Assembly: GCF_013761175.1 (NCBI RefSeq)
Contig: NZ_JACDUR010000001.1
Span: 186,001 to 250,000 of the forward strand
Reading direction: 5' to 3'
DNA from: Nonomuraea soli
GTDB lineage: Bacteria > Actinomycetota > Actinomycetes > Streptosporangiales > Streptosporangiaceae
Length of the DNA: 64,000 nucleotides
Part shown: positions 10,074 through 19,309 of the stretch, one piece after another
Numbering within the stretch: the first letter of the stretch is position 1
Layout of the letters: every line of letters begins with the position of its first letter
Position numbers and translations under genes: made by a program
The notes under the pieces: model-generated
Database searches by the model: none
Told to the model about the DNA's origin: nothing
The model's input: only the letters and a program-made list of their open reading frames with translations

Positions 10074-10714
10074 TTCGCGCAGAGCTGTGGCAGGTCATCG
10101 AGCCGGTCTACCGTGACATCGTCGCGCACCCGTTCCTGACCGGGCTGACCGACGGCTCGCTGCCGCGCGAGGCCTTCCGCCACTACGTGGTGCAGGAGGC
10201 GCACTTCCTGCCCGACTACGCCCGTGCCCTGGCCGCCTGCGGTTCGCGTGCCCCCGGCCCGGCCGCGATCCACCGCTTCGCCACCGACGCCGCCCGCACC
10301 GTCGAGGTCGAGCACAGCCTGGTGGTGGAGCTGCTGCAGGCCTTCGGCCTGGCCGAGGCCGACGCCCGTAAGCAGGGACCCGGGCCGACCACGGTCGGCT
10401 ACGCCTCCTATCTGGTGCGCGCGTGCTCGCTGGGCACCTTCCCCGAGGCGCTGGCGGCGATCGTGCCCTGCTACTGGATCTACGCCAAGGTGGGGGAGCG
10501 GCTGCTGGCCTCCTCCTCGCCCGACCCGCTGTACGCCTGGTGGATCGAGACCTACGGAGGCGAGGAGTACCAGGAGACGGTGTCGGGCGTGCTCGACCTG
10601 CTCGACTCGCTGGAGCCCGATCCTGCCCTGCTCGACGTCGCCCTGACCACCGCCCGCTTCGAGTGGATGTACTGGGACGCCGCCTGGCGCCTGGAGGGCT
10701 GGCCATGCGGCTGA
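10070..10714 (+). CDS. tenA: TenA family protein (thiaminase II-like)
   Basis: Aminopyrimidine aminohydrolase family, used in thiamine salvage. The 214 residues are all-helical and show the family signatures FRHYVVQEAHFLPDYARALA (about 36-55) and VPCYWIYAKVG near 132-142; the Cys places it in the TenA_C class that normally hydrolyses aminopyrimidines. The C-terminus has FEWMYWDAAW. It is coupled to a regulator upstream and overlaps the PucR gene by 10 nt. No thiamine synthesis genes are nearby, so the substrate could differ. Confidence 0.9.
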   Translation: MIRAELWQVIEPVYRDIVAHPFLTGLTDGSLPREAFRHYVVQEAHFLPDYARALAACGSRAPGPAAIHRFATDAARTVEVEHSLVVELLQAFGLAEADARKQGPGPTTVGYASYLVRACSLGTFPEALAAIVPCYWIYAKVGERLLASSSPDPLYAWWIETYGGEEYQETVSGVLDLLDSLEPDPALLDVALTTARFEWMYWDAAWRLEGWPCG

Positions 10715-12192
10715 GGGAGCTGCTGCAGGCCGACCATCTGGCGCTGAAGGTGCTGACCGGGCACGACCTGCTCGACCGGCAGGTGCGCGGCGTCTCGACG
10801 ACCGACCTGATCGAGCCGGGCCGCTTCGTCAAGCCGGGTGAGCTGGTGATGACCGAGCTGACCTGGCACACCGGGCCCGCCTCCTCGCAACGGTTCGTGG
10901 CGGCGCTCGGCGAGGTGGCCGCCCTGGTCTCTGGCACCGCGCTGAAGGTGGTGCCAGACGATCTCATCGACGCCTGCGCGGCGGCCGGGCTGCCCCTGCT
11001 GACCCTGCCGGTGGACGTGCCGTTCAGCGTCGTCACCGAACACGTCCTGCGGGCGCTGCTCGCCTCTCCTCCGAAGGCCAGGTACGGCTCGCGGCGCCGC
11101 CTGGCCAGCACTCTGGTCGACGGCGGCAGCCTGGCCAAGCTGGTCAACGCCGTGGCTGACGAGCTGAGCGTGGGCTGCTGGGTCATCTCGCCCACCGGCC
11201 GCGTCGTGGTCAGCTCCCGGCGCCTGCCAGGAGAGGACGCCGTACGGCTGGCGCAGGCGTTCCTGACCGCCCGTTTCCTGCCCGGCATGGCCGACGGCCT
11301 GTCGATCTTCCCGATCAGCCGGGGCGCACCGCATCGCATCGCCAACTGGTTCATCGCCTACGAGGGCACACCCGGCGAGCACGAGGACCTCATCGTCGAG
11401 CTGGCCGCGCTGGTGGCGCTGGAGCGCTCGCGCCTGGAGGCGGCCCACCGCATCGAGCGGCGGGTCCTCGACCAGCTCCTGGAGCTGCTGGAGTCCGGCG
11501 ACGCCGCGCTGCCCTCGGTCGTCTCCCGCCTGCACACCCTGCACGTGGAGACCGAGCACGGCCTGCTGGCCGTGGTGGCCTCCGCGGGGCCCTCGGCGGA
11601 GGTCGGCGTCACCGTCCTCGACGAGTTGCTGCGGCCCCTGGCGCCCGGGGTGGTCACCGCCTCCGACGGCGTGGCCGTGGCGCTGGTGCCGCTGGCGGGC
11701 AACTCCGCCGAGGACCTGACCGCGCACCTGCTGCGCGGCGCCCGCACCCTGGAAGCCGGGCTCGAGCGCATCACCCTCGGGCTGAGCGGCGTGACCACCA
11801 GCCCGGCCGCGCTGAGCGGGCTGCTGGAGGAGGCCAGGAACGCCCACGCCCTGGCGGCGCTCGGCGGCTCGCCGGTCAGCCTGGTCACCGGCGACGACGC
11901 CGGCTCGCACCGCACCCTGCTCGCGGCCATCCCCGGCCCGTTGCGGCGCTCCTTCCGCGACCGGCTGCTCGGGCCGCTGGAAGACTACGACGCCGCCCAC
12001 CAGACCGACCTGCTGGCGACCCTGGAGGCGTTCCTGGAGGAGTCGGGCAACTGGGCGGCGACGGCTGCGGGGCTGCACGTCCACGTCAACACGCTGCGAT
12101 ACCGGCTGCGGCGGATCGAGGAGCTGACGGGGCGCTCGCTCAGTTCATGGGACGGCAGGGTGGATTTCATTCTCGCGCTGCGGATGAAGTGA
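10705..12192 (+). CDS. PucR family transcriptional regulator
   Basis: Activator-type regulator of 495 residues. The N-terminal PucR domain (about 1-120: LKVLTGHDLLDRQVRGVSTTD..., FVKPGELVMTELTWH) is followed by a middle GGDEF-like region and a C-terminal HTH (about 440-490: NWAATAAGLHVHVNTLRYRLRRIEELTG), the CdaR/PucR signature. The ATG at 10705 sits inside the end of tenA. PucR proteins often control purine or amine catabolism. A purine operon lies 3-7 kb downstream on the other strand, but no direct link is visible. Confidence 0.92.
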   Translation: MRLRELLQADHLALKVLTGHDLLDRQVRGVSTTDLIEPGRFVKPGELVMTELTWHTGPASSQRFVAALGEVAALVSGTALKVVPDDLIDACAAAGLPLLTLPVDVPFSVVTEHVLRALLASPPKARYGSRRRLASTLVDGGSLAKLVNAVADELSVGCWVISPTGRVVVSSRRLPGEDAVRLAQAFLTARFLPGMADGLSIFPISRGAPHRIANWFIAYEGTPGEHEDLIVELAALVALERSRLEAAHRIERRVLDQLLELLESGDAALPSVVSRLHTLHVETEHGLLAVVASAGPSAEVGVTVLDELLRPLAPGVVTASDGVAVALVPLAGNSAEDLTAHLLRGARTLEAGLERITLGLSGVTTSPAALSGLLEEARNAHALAALGGSPVSLVTGDDAGSHRTLLAAIPGPLRRSFRDRLLGPLEDYDAAHQTDLLATLEAFLEESGNWAATAAGLHVHVNTLRYRLRRIEELTGRSLSSWDGRVDFILALRMK

Positions 12193-12285
12193 GAAATGCA
12201 CGCCCGCCGATGACGAATGGCTCGGCGGCGTGACAATGGCGGATGTCATTCTTTCGAGGAGTCGGCAACCTCGAAGGGAAAAGAA

Positions 12286-12549
12286 ATGATGATCGCCAAA
12301 GCAGCGGCGGTTCTCGCGGGCGCGGCCATGCTCGCCGGGACGATGCAGAGCGCGGGCCTGGCGGCCGAGGCCTGCGGGCCGCGGCTGGAGAAGACCTACC
12401 GCACCTACTCCGGCTGCGCCAAGGCGGGAGACGACGGCAAACGCTCGGGACGGTGGCGGCAGTGGGAGTGCCTGGCGGTGGCGATCGACCCGCCGCCGCC
12501 CGGGCACAGCGGCGACCTGTACGAACTGTGGGTCTACACCTGCAGGTGA
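12286..12549 (+). CDS. Small secreted four-cysteine protein
   Basis: Unrecognised protein of 87 residues. The start is one of two adjacent ATGs after GAAGGGAAAAG. A signal peptide spans about 1-27 (AAAVLAGAAMLAGTM ... GLAAEA). The mature part is about 60 residues with four Cys (EACGP, SGCAK, WECLAV, YTCR end), consistent with two disulfides, plus a PPPPG turn. The 3' end overlaps the convergent response-regulator gene by 16 nt. It might be a target of that two-component pair, but this is only proximity. Confidence 0.7.
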   Translation: MMIAKAAAVLAGAAMLAGTMQSAGLAAEACGPRLEKTYRTYSGCAKAGDDGKRSGRWRQWECLAVAIDPPPPGHSGDLYELWVYTCR

Positions 12550-13181
12550 GTGCCGAGGCCCCGCTCCCTGGCCTGGACCACCGCCTCCTCCTTGTTGCGC
12601 ACCCCCAGGGCGTGCACGAGCTGCGTGACGAGGTTGCGGACCGTTCCCGGCGCCAGGTGCAGGGTGTCGGCGATGCGTGAGTAGCCGTATCCAGCGGCCA
12701 GCAACTCCAGGACCTGGTGCAGGCGGTCGGACAGCTCGGGGAAGGGCCTCGGCGGCTGCCCGAACGCTTCTCGGAAGTGGTCGCCGAGGCTCGGATCGAG
12801 CACGTGGATCCCCTCCGCCACGGCTCTGATCGCCTGCACCAGCACGCTGCGGCTGCTCTCCTTGTGGAGGAAGCCGCAGGCCCCGGCGGTGACGGCGGCG
12901 GCGATCCTGCTGCGCTCGCGGTACTGACTGAGCACGACGAATCTGGTGTGCGGCAGCTCCGCCGACAGGCGGCCGATGAGGTCGACGCCCGCGCCCGGGT
13001 CGCTGTGCAGTTCCAGGTCGACCAGGACGATGTCGGGAGGGTTGTCCCGGCACAATTCGACGGTCGCGGTGACGGTGTCGGCGTCACCGATGACCTCGAT
13101 GTCGGAAATATCGGAAAGTGCGGTTTTCACTCCCGTGACATAGAGCGGGTAATCGTCCACGATCACCACCCGAATATTCAT
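12534..13181 (-). CDS. NarL/LuxR-type response regulator
   Basis: Two-component output protein of 215 residues. The receiver domain has the acidic pair at the end of VVIVDD, phosphoacceptor Asp55 in IVLVDLE and the conserved Lys in GFLHKESS. The C-terminal LuxR HTH (about 145-205) reads VLELLAAGYGYSRIADTLHLAPGTVRNLVTQLVHALGVRNKEEAV. The ATG is 29 nt from the divergent sensor kinase start, so the pair shares one short promoter region. Confidence 0.93.
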   Translation of the reverse strand: MNIRVVIVDDYPLYVTGVKTALSDISDIEVIGDADTVTATVELCRDNPPDIVLVDLELHSDPGAGVDLIGRLSAELPHTRFVVLSQYRERSRIAAAVTAGACGFLHKESSRSVLVQAIRAVAEGIHVLDPSLGDHFREAFGQPPRPFPELSDRLHQVLELLAAGYGYSRIADTLHLAPGTVRNLVTQLVHALGVRNKEEAVVQARERGLGTHLQV

Positions 13182-13210
13182 GCCTTCATTTAACTGATCC
13201 CGGAGCTCAC

Positions 13211-15187
13211 ATGAGATCGATCCGCCAGATCGATGCGGGTGGCCCGGCCACCGTCGTCAGCTGCGTGCTGATCCTGGTGCTGTCGGGCTGGGCGGCGATG
13301 GTCCTCACCCCGAGCCTCGACTACCCGCCGGAGCGCCTGGAGCGGGCGGCCGTCTGGCTCCTGCTCGGCCTGCCGCTCTACACGGCCGGATTCCTGCTGC
13401 TGGCCGGCCGCATCCGGCCGCGCCTCGGCGGCTGGCTGATGCTCGTCGGGGTGGCCTACGTCGCCGAGGAACCGCTGCGCGTGCTGACAGCACTGGCCGA
13501 GCTGCCCCTCGACCCCTGGATCCACCTGGCGGCCGCGATCATCCGCGGCACCTTCGTCCTGACCGCGCCTCTCTGGCTGCCCGGCATCACGGCACGCAGG
13601 TCCCTCGCCTGGGCGGTCTGCGCGGTCGTGGCCGCCTTCCAGGTGGTCGAGCAGGGGCTCGGGGCGCAGCGGGCGATCGCGGCCGCAGCCGCGCGCTCGT
13701 CCGGGCTGATGCCGGAATCCGCCGGTCCGCTGTACGGCTGGCTGCTGGAACACCAGCGCGAGCTCTACAGCGCGCTCGGGCTGCTGGTCGCCGCGACGAT
13801 CCTCGCCGGCGCCCATGGCACCCCGGCCAGGCGGCTGCGGCTGACCGGCGCCTACGTCGTGTGGAGCGTGCTGTTCATCTCCGAGATCTGGGGCGAGAGC
13901 CTCGCCTTCCCCGCCGCGCTGGCCGGAGCCCTGCTCGGCCTCGGGCTCACCGCCTGGACCGTCGGCAGGGCCCGGCTGTGGCACCTCGAACGCGGCACCA
14001 GGCGCATGCTCGTGGTGTACTCCACCGTGGCCGTGCTCGCTCTGCTCGACCTGCTCTTCCTCGGAGTCACCGCCTACTACGTGGAAGGGGTGCGCGCCGA
14101 GATCCTGGGCGCGGCCGTCCTGACCGTCGGCATGGGCGTCAGGCCCGTGGGCGGCTGGGCCGTACGCAAGCTCGAAGGGTTGTTCTTCGGAGCGGGCGTG
14201 CGCCCGCACGAGGCGGTGCGAGCCCTGGCCGAGCGGCTGGACAGGGCGCCCGAGCCGCAGGAGGTGCCGGGAGCCGTCTGCCGGAGCGTCGTCGAGGACC
14301 TGGGCATGCCGGGAGCGCGGCTGGAGGTCGAGGCCAGGCCGTCGGAGTCGGTGACGCTCGCCTCCGCCGGCGAGCCGGTCGAGCTCGGCGAGTGCTTCGA
14401 GCTCAGCTACCAGGAACGCGTGATCGGCAGGCTGCGCGTGCTCGGCCCCGACGAGGGGCGGCTGCCGGCGCGCGAGGCCGAGCTGATCACCCTGCTGGCC
14501 GGGCAGGCCACACCCGCCCTGGCGGCGCTGCAACTGCTGGAGGAGGTCAGGGCCGCCCGCGAGCAGCTGATCCGCTCGTGGGAGATGGAGCGGCGGCGCC
14601 TCTACCGCGACCTGCACGACGGCCTCGGCCCGCACATCTCGGCGCTGCGGCTGCTGTGCGACACGCTCCGCTCGGGCGACTGCGCCTCGCCCGAGCGGGT
14701 GATCGAGCAACTCGCGGGAGGCGTCAACGAGATGTCGGTGCTGACCAGGCGGCTCATCGACCGGCTCATCCCCACGGAACTGGAGGAACGCGGACTGTAC
14801 GGAGCGGTGACGTGGCTGGCCGGGCGGCTCGGCGTGGGGCCGCTGCGCATCGAGGTCAGGGCCGACCAGGCGGCGCTGCGCGGACTGCCGCTCCAGGTGG
14901 GGACGGTCGCCTACCAGATCGTCGGCGAGGCGCTCACGAACGTGGTCAAGCACGCCCACGCCACCCGCGCCGTGGTGGGCCTGGAACTGAGCGCCGGCGA
15001 GCTGATCGTGACCGTGGAGGACAACGGCCTCACGGGGGCCTCGCCGGTGCCCGGCCCCCGCAGGGGGACCGGGCTGGGCTCGATCGCCGACCGGGCCGCC
15101 GCGCTGGGCGGCTGGTCGGAGGTCAAACGCGAGGCGGGCGGCACCCGCGTCCGCGTCGGCCTGCGCCTGCAGGCCTGCTCGGGCTAG
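13211..15187 (+). CDS. Membrane sensor histidine kinase (NarL/HPK7 type)
   Basis: Partner of the divergent response regulator. The 658 residues begin with several hydrophobic segments to about residue 300 (multi-pass sensor region), then a GAF-like region. A HisKA_3 dimerisation domain carries phosphoacceptor His469 in YRDLHDGLGPHISALR. A HATPase domain has the N box in VGEALTNVVKHAH, G1 as VEDNG and G2 as GTGLGSI. There is no periplasmic domain of note, so it probably senses through the membrane. The stop overlaps the convergent deaminase gene by 4 nt. Confidence 0.92.
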   Translation: MRSIRQIDAGGPATVVSCVLILVLSGWAAMVLTPSLDYPPERLERAAVWLLLGLPLYTAGFLLLAGRIRPRLGGWLMLVGVAYVAEEPLRVLTALAELPLDPWIHLAAAIIRGTFVLTAPLWLPGITARRSLAWAVCAVVAAFQVVEQGLGAQRAIAAAAARSSGLMPESAGPLYGWLLEHQRELYSALGLLVAATILAGAHGTPARRLRLTGAYVVWSVLFISEIWGESLAFPAALAGALLGLGLTAWTVGRARLWHLERGTRRMLVVYSTVAVLALLDLLFLGVTAYYVEGVRAEILGAAVLTVGMGVRPVGGWAVRKLEGLFFGAGVRPHEAVRALAERLDRAPEPQEVPGAVCRSVVEDLGMPGARLEVEARPSESVTLASAGEPVELGECFELSYQERVIGRLRVLGPDEGRLPAREAELITLLAGQATPALAALQLLEEVRAAREQLIRSWEMERRRLYRDLHDGLGPHISALRLLCDTLRSGDCASPERVIEQLAGGVNEMSVLTRRLIDRLIPTELEERGLYGAVTWLAGRLGVGPLRIEVRADQAALRGLPLQVGTVAYQIVGEALTNVVKHAHATRAVVGLELSAGELIVTVEDNGLTGASPVPGPRRGTGLGSIADRAAALGGWSEVKREAGGTRVRVGLRLQACSG

Positions 15188-16173
15188 CGGGCGGCGTACT
15201 CCTCCAGCTCGGCCAGGAAGGCGTCCTTGAGGTGGCGCGGCAGCCAGGTGATCTCGAAGGCGTTGCGCTGGACCTGGACCAGCTCCTCCTGGGTGAAGCC
15301 CATCTCCGCCAGGTTCTCGGCCACGTAGCCGGGGAAGTAGGCGGGGTCGTCGGAGTTGATCGTCACGCGCACGCCCTGGCCGAGCAGCTTCTTGATCTCG
15401 GCGGCCTTGGTCGAGCGGGTCACGATGCCGTTGGAGATCGGGCAGCAGGTCAGGCCGATGCCCCTGTCGATGACCTTCTCGACGAGGGCGGGGTTCTCCA
15501 GGATGTTGACGCCGTGGTCGATGCGGTCGACGCCGATGTCCTCGACGGCCTGGCGGATGTGCTCGATGGAGTTCTCCTGGTCGACGTCGCAGTGCATCGT
15601 CAGCAGGTAGCCCTCCTGACGGGCACGCGCGTAGACGGCGGCGAACTTGGCGGGCGGGTTGCCCTTCTCGTCGGAGTCGAGGCCGACGCCGACGATCCAC
15701 TCCTTGTACGGCAGGCTCTCCAGCAGCGTCGCCATGGCGTACTCCGCCTGGAAGTCGCGCAGGAAGCACATGATGAGCTGCGCCCTGATCCCCAGCTGCT
15801 TCTCGGCGTCGAGGATCGCCCTGCGCAGGCCGCGGATGACGAGGTCGAACGGCACGCCGCGCGAGGTGTGCGCCTGCGGGTCGAAGAAGATCTCGGCGTA
15901 GCGCACGTTCTGCGAGGCGGCCTTGCGCAGGTAGGCGAAGGCCAGGTCGTAGAAGTCGGGCTCGGTGCGCAGCACACCCATGCCCTCGTAGTAGATCTTC
16001 AGGAAGCTGGGCAGGTCGTCGAAGTCGTAGGCCGCGCGCAGTTCCTCGATCGTGGCGTACGGCAGGACGATCCCGTTGCGCCCGGCCAGCTCGAACTTGA
16101 GCTCGGGCTCCAGCGTGCCCTCGATGTGCAGGTGCAGCTCGGCCTTGGGCAGGCCCTTGATGAAATCGTTCAT
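15184..16173 (-). CDS. Adenosine/adenine deaminase-like metal hydrolase with altered HAGE motif
   Basis: Amidohydrolase of the adenosine deaminase fold, 329 residues, closest in style to the ADA-type adenine deaminases (LPKAELHLHIEGTLEPEL at the N-terminus). Metal ligands are present: HLH near residue 17, the third His in TMHCD, and SDDP in INSDDPAYF. The family normally has HAGE there, the Glu being the proton shuttle; here the sequence is HCDVDQENS, with no Glu at His+3. So the substrate or mechanism may differ. Its ATG overlaps the stop of the adenine deaminase gene by 4 nt, the third gene of a purine operon. Confidence 0.85.
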   Translation of the reverse strand: MNDFIKGLPKAELHLHIEGTLEPELKFELAGRNGIVLPYATIEELRAAYDFDDLPSFLKIYYEGMGVLRTEPDFYDLAFAYLRKAASQNVRYAEIFFDPQAHTSRGVPFDLVIRGLRRAILDAEKQLGIRAQLIMCFLRDFQAEYAMATLLESLPYKEWIVGVGLDSDEKGNPPAKFAAVYARARQEGYLLTMHCDVDQENSIEHIRQAVEDIGVDRIDHGVNILENPALVEKVIDRGIGLTCCPISNGIVTRSTKAAEIKKLLGQGVRVTINSDDPAYFPGYVAENLAEMGFTQEELVQVQRNAFEITWLPRHLKDAFLAELEEYAAR

Positions 16174-17897
16174 TGGATGACCTCCACGACGTCCAGGTTG
16201 ACGCAGTCGACCAGACCGAGGTCGGTGACGGCGTAGTCGGGAATGGCGGTGATGGACAGGAAGAACAGGTACATCAGCGGCGCGGGCAGCGGGCAGCCCA
16301 GCTCGCGGGCCAGCTCGTCGAGGCGGGTCTCGGCGGCGGCCATCTCGTGGGCGGGCAGGTCGGAGACGATGCCGCCGATCGGCAGCGGCAGGCGTTCGCG
16401 CACCTGGCCGCCGACCACGACGACCTGGCCGCCGCCCATGCGGACGACCTCGTTGACGGCGACCGCCATGTCCTCGCGGGAGGCGCCGACGCAGATGACG
16501 TTGTTGTCGTCGGGGGCGGCGCTGGTGGCGATGGCGCCCTCGCGCAGGCCCATGCCGCTGACCACCGCGACGGCCGCGTTGGGCCCGTCCGTCTTGCCGT
16601 ACCTCTCCACGACGGTCACCAGCAGCGCGTCGTGCTCGACGCTCGGCTCGACGACGCCGTCCACGACCGGCAGGCGCAGGTCGCGCCGCCTGCGGACGAA
16701 GACCTGCTCGGTGAACTCGATCGCGAGCACGTCCACCTCGGCGGCGTCGGAACGCAGCACGAAGTCGCCGGCGGTGACCTGCCTGACCGGGAAGGGCGTG
16801 ACCTCGCCGCGGGCGGGCGGCGCCGTCGGGGCGATCATCCTGCCGTCACGGGCGACGACCGACCCGCCGGCGACGACCTCCCGGATGCGGAAGTCCTCCA
16901 GCGAGTCGACGATCAGCACGTCGGCCAGGCGGCCGGGGGAGATGCTGCCGACCTCGTGGTCGATGCGGTACATCTCCGCGCAGTTGACCGTGGCCATCTG
17001 GATCGCGGTGACCGGGTCGACGCCTGCCTTGATCGCCATGCGCACGAGCTTGTCGACGTGGCCGCCGGCCAGCACGTCGGCCGCGTGCACGTCGTCGGTG
17101 CAGAAGGCGATGCGGCGCGCGCCGGCCTTCTCGACGACCTTGATGTTCTCCTCGAGGAAGAAGGCGACCGACGACTCGCGGATGATGCCGTAGATGCCCT
17201 GGCGCAGCTTCTCCAGCATCTCCTCGTGGGAGTACGACTCGTGGTCGAGGCGGATGCCGGCCGCGGCCAGCCCGGCGATGCGGCGCGCGTCGGACAGCGG
17301 GGCGCAGCCGAACACCGGCAGCCGGTTCCTCCTGGCCAGCTCCAGCGCCTCGTGCACGGCCGGGTCACCGTGCTCGACCATCTCCTGGACGGTCTCCCAG
17401 ATGCCGACGCACTCCGGCCAGGTGTGCGCCTCGCGGTGCTCGTCGGGGCCGAAGGTGAAGCCGACGTTCGACTGGGGCACGGTGTAGGGGGCCTTGGCGG
17501 GCGCGCCCCACCAGATGCGCATGCCCGTGCGCTTCGACTCGTCGAGGAAACGCCGCACGCCGGGCAGGCCCTCGACCACGAGGATCTGGTCCAGGCCCGA
17601 GACGACGCTGGTGGTGCCGAACGGCACGACCAGGTCGGCGAAGCTGGTGACGGAGAGCTTGCTGCACTCGATGTGCAGGTGGCCGTCGATGAGGCCGGGC
17701 ACCAGGTAACCGCCGCGGGCGTCGATGACCTCCGCGCCGGGGCCGTGCTCGCGGGCCTGGCCCACGTAGGCGACGCGCCCCTCGAAGATCCCGACCTCGG
17801 CCGGGTAGAGCTCGCCGGTCAGGACGTTGACCAGGATGCCGTTGACGATGACCGTGTCAGCGGGCCGCCTGCCGTACGCGACGTCGAGCAGGGTCAT
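16170..17897 (-). CDS. ade: Adenine deaminase
   Basis: Converts adenine to hypoxanthine and ammonia in purine salvage or use as a nitrogen source. The 575 residues match the bacterial Ade family: amidohydrolase core with GLIDGHLHIECS (metal HxH), the LDHESYSHEEM region, CTDDVHAADVL, and the C-terminal half ending in the FLSITAIPDY segment. The start is the ATG at 17897, just inside the end of the permease gene (ATGA overlap). The operon order is permease, Ade, ADA-like protein. Confidence 0.95.
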   Translation of the reverse strand: MTLLDVAYGRRPADTVIVNGILVNVLTGELYPAEVGIFEGRVAYVGQAREHGPGAEVIDARGGYLVPGLIDGHLHIECSKLSVTSFADLVVPFGTTSVVSGLDQILVVEGLPGVRRFLDESKRTGMRIWWGAPAKAPYTVPQSNVGFTFGPDEHREAHTWPECVGIWETVQEMVEHGDPAVHEALELARRNRLPVFGCAPLSDARRIAGLAAAGIRLDHESYSHEEMLEKLRQGIYGIIRESSVAFFLEENIKVVEKAGARRIAFCTDDVHAADVLAGGHVDKLVRMAIKAGVDPVTAIQMATVNCAEMYRIDHEVGSISPGRLADVLIVDSLEDFRIREVVAGGSVVARDGRMIAPTAPPARGEVTPFPVRQVTAGDFVLRSDAAEVDVLAIEFTEQVFVRRRRDLRLPVVDGVVEPSVEHDALLVTVVERYGKTDGPNAAVAVVSGMGLREGAIATSAAPDDNNVICVGASREDMAVAVNEVVRMGGGQVVVVGGQVRERLPLPIGGIVSDLPAHEMAAAETRLDELARELGCPLPAPLMYLFFLSITAIPDYAVTDLGLVDCVNLDVVEVIQ

Positions 17898-19231
17898 GCC
17901 GCCACCTCCAGAACGCGGACGGGCCTGCGGTCGAGGGCGGCGTACAGGCCGCCGGCGACCAGGAGACCGAGGAAGATCGAGACGTCGGCGCCGCCGAGCA
18001 GCGTGGCGATCGGCCCGGCGTAGAGCGTCGAGTTGATCGACAGCGCGGCCACGACCATGCCTGCGGCCTGCGCGATCAGAGCCGGCCAGCGGTACGGCTC
18101 GGCGGCGGAGAACAAAGCGCCGGTGTCGTAGACGCCCCCGCGGCGCAGCCAGTCGGTCACGTACACCCCCGCCCACGGCGCCAGCCAGATGATCAGCAGG
18201 CCGAGGAAGGTGTTGAGCATGGAGTTGAAGTTCTCCGACATCACCGCCACATAGGTGATGATGACGCAGATCACCAGGTCGAGCACGACCGCCGTCGAAC
18301 GCTTCAGCTTGATGCCCGCCGCCTGTAGGTTCAGGCCCGAGGAGTACAGGTCGGTGGTGTTGACCGCGAACAGCGTGACGATCGCCAGCACCAGGTACGG
18401 CACGACGAACCAGCCGGGCAGGGCGCTCGGCAGCCCCGAGATCGGGTCGCCCGCCTCGGCCACCACGGTGGCCACGGCCGCGCCCAGCGTCATGAGCAGC
18501 ACGTACGGCAGGAAGCCGCCCAGGAAGGCCCAGCCGAAGACGGCCTTCTTGCTGCTGCCGGAGGGCAGGTAGCGCGAGTAGTCGCCGCCCAGCGGGCCCC
18601 ACGACAGGCCGCCCGCCGACATGACCAGCGCCACGGCCATCGTGAACGTGGCGAAGTCGGCGCCCCCGGACGGCTGGAGGGTGACCTTCGGGGTGACGAT
18701 GACCGCCATGACGGCGAACAGGGCGACGAAGACCCAGGTGAAGTACTTCTGCGCCTTCATGACCGCCGCGTGCCCGATGAGCGGCAACACCAGCTGGATC
18801 GCCGCCGCGACCAGGATCACCACGATCTTCACCCCGGTGGAGGTGGCCACCCCGGCCTGCTCCAGCAGCGTGAGCGACGCGAACGTGATCAGCACCATGC
18901 CGCCGGCCTCGAAGCCGACCATGTTGAGCCAGCCGAAGAAGCTCAGCGCCCGCGCGCCCTTCGTGCCGTAGGCGGCACGCGAGACGGCCATGGTCGCGGT
19001 GCCGGTGGCCGGGCCCTGCAGGCTCGTCAGGCCGACGAGCGGGAAGGCCAGCAGGTTGCCGACGACGATGGCGGCCACGGCCTGGGGGAAGGAGAGCCCG
19101 AAGGCGATGAGGACGGTGCCGTAGACGAGGGTGAAGATGCCCATCGTGGTGCCGGTCCAGAGGAAGAACAGGTCACGCGGCCTGCCGTACCTCTCCTCCG
19201 CCGGTACCGGCTCGATTCCGCGTTGTTCCAT
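17894..19231 (-). CDS. NCS1 family nucleobase/cation symporter
   Basis: Cytoplasmic-membrane permease of about 445 residues with around 12 hydrophobic helices. The N-terminus RYGRPRDLFFLWTGTTMGIFTLVYG and the GGLSWGPLGGDYSRYLP segment are typical of NCS1 purine/cytosine transporters (CodB-like). Translational coupling to adenine deaminase suggests that it imports adenine or a related purine. The ATG at 19231 is preferred; a GTG six bases upstream is possible. Confidence 0.9.
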   Translation of the reverse strand: MEQRGIEPVPAEERYGRPRDLFFLWTGTTMGIFTLVYGTVLIAFGLSFPQAVAAIVVGNLLAFPLVGLTSLQGPATGTATMAVSRAAYGTKGARALSFFGWLNMVGFEAGGMVLITFASLTLLEQAGVATSTGVKIVVILVAAAIQLVLPLIGHAAVMKAQKYFTWVFVALFAVMAVIVTPKVTLQPSGGADFATFTMAVALVMSAGGLSWGPLGGDYSRYLPSGSSKKAVFGWAFLGGFLPYVLLMTLGAAVATVVAEAGDPISGLPSALPGWFVVPYLVLAIVTLFAVNTTDLYSSGLNLQAAGIKLKRSTAVVLDLVICVIITYVAVMSENFNSMLNTFLGLLIIWLAPWAGVYVTDWLRRGGVYDTGALFSAAEPYRWPALIAQAAGMVVAALSINSTLYAGPIATLLGGADVSIFLGLLVAGGLYAALDRRPVRVLEVAA

Positions 19232-19309
19232 GGGCACAAGTGAACCAACCCGTGTTGACCAGGGCGGTTATCCGGATCTACGAGCTGCGGGCGGGGCGGT
19301 TGTATCCGT

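Noticed and set aside
13190..15769. 859-residue minus-strand frame across the kinase and deaminase genes
   Set aside because: No domain pattern; lies over two well-supported genes.
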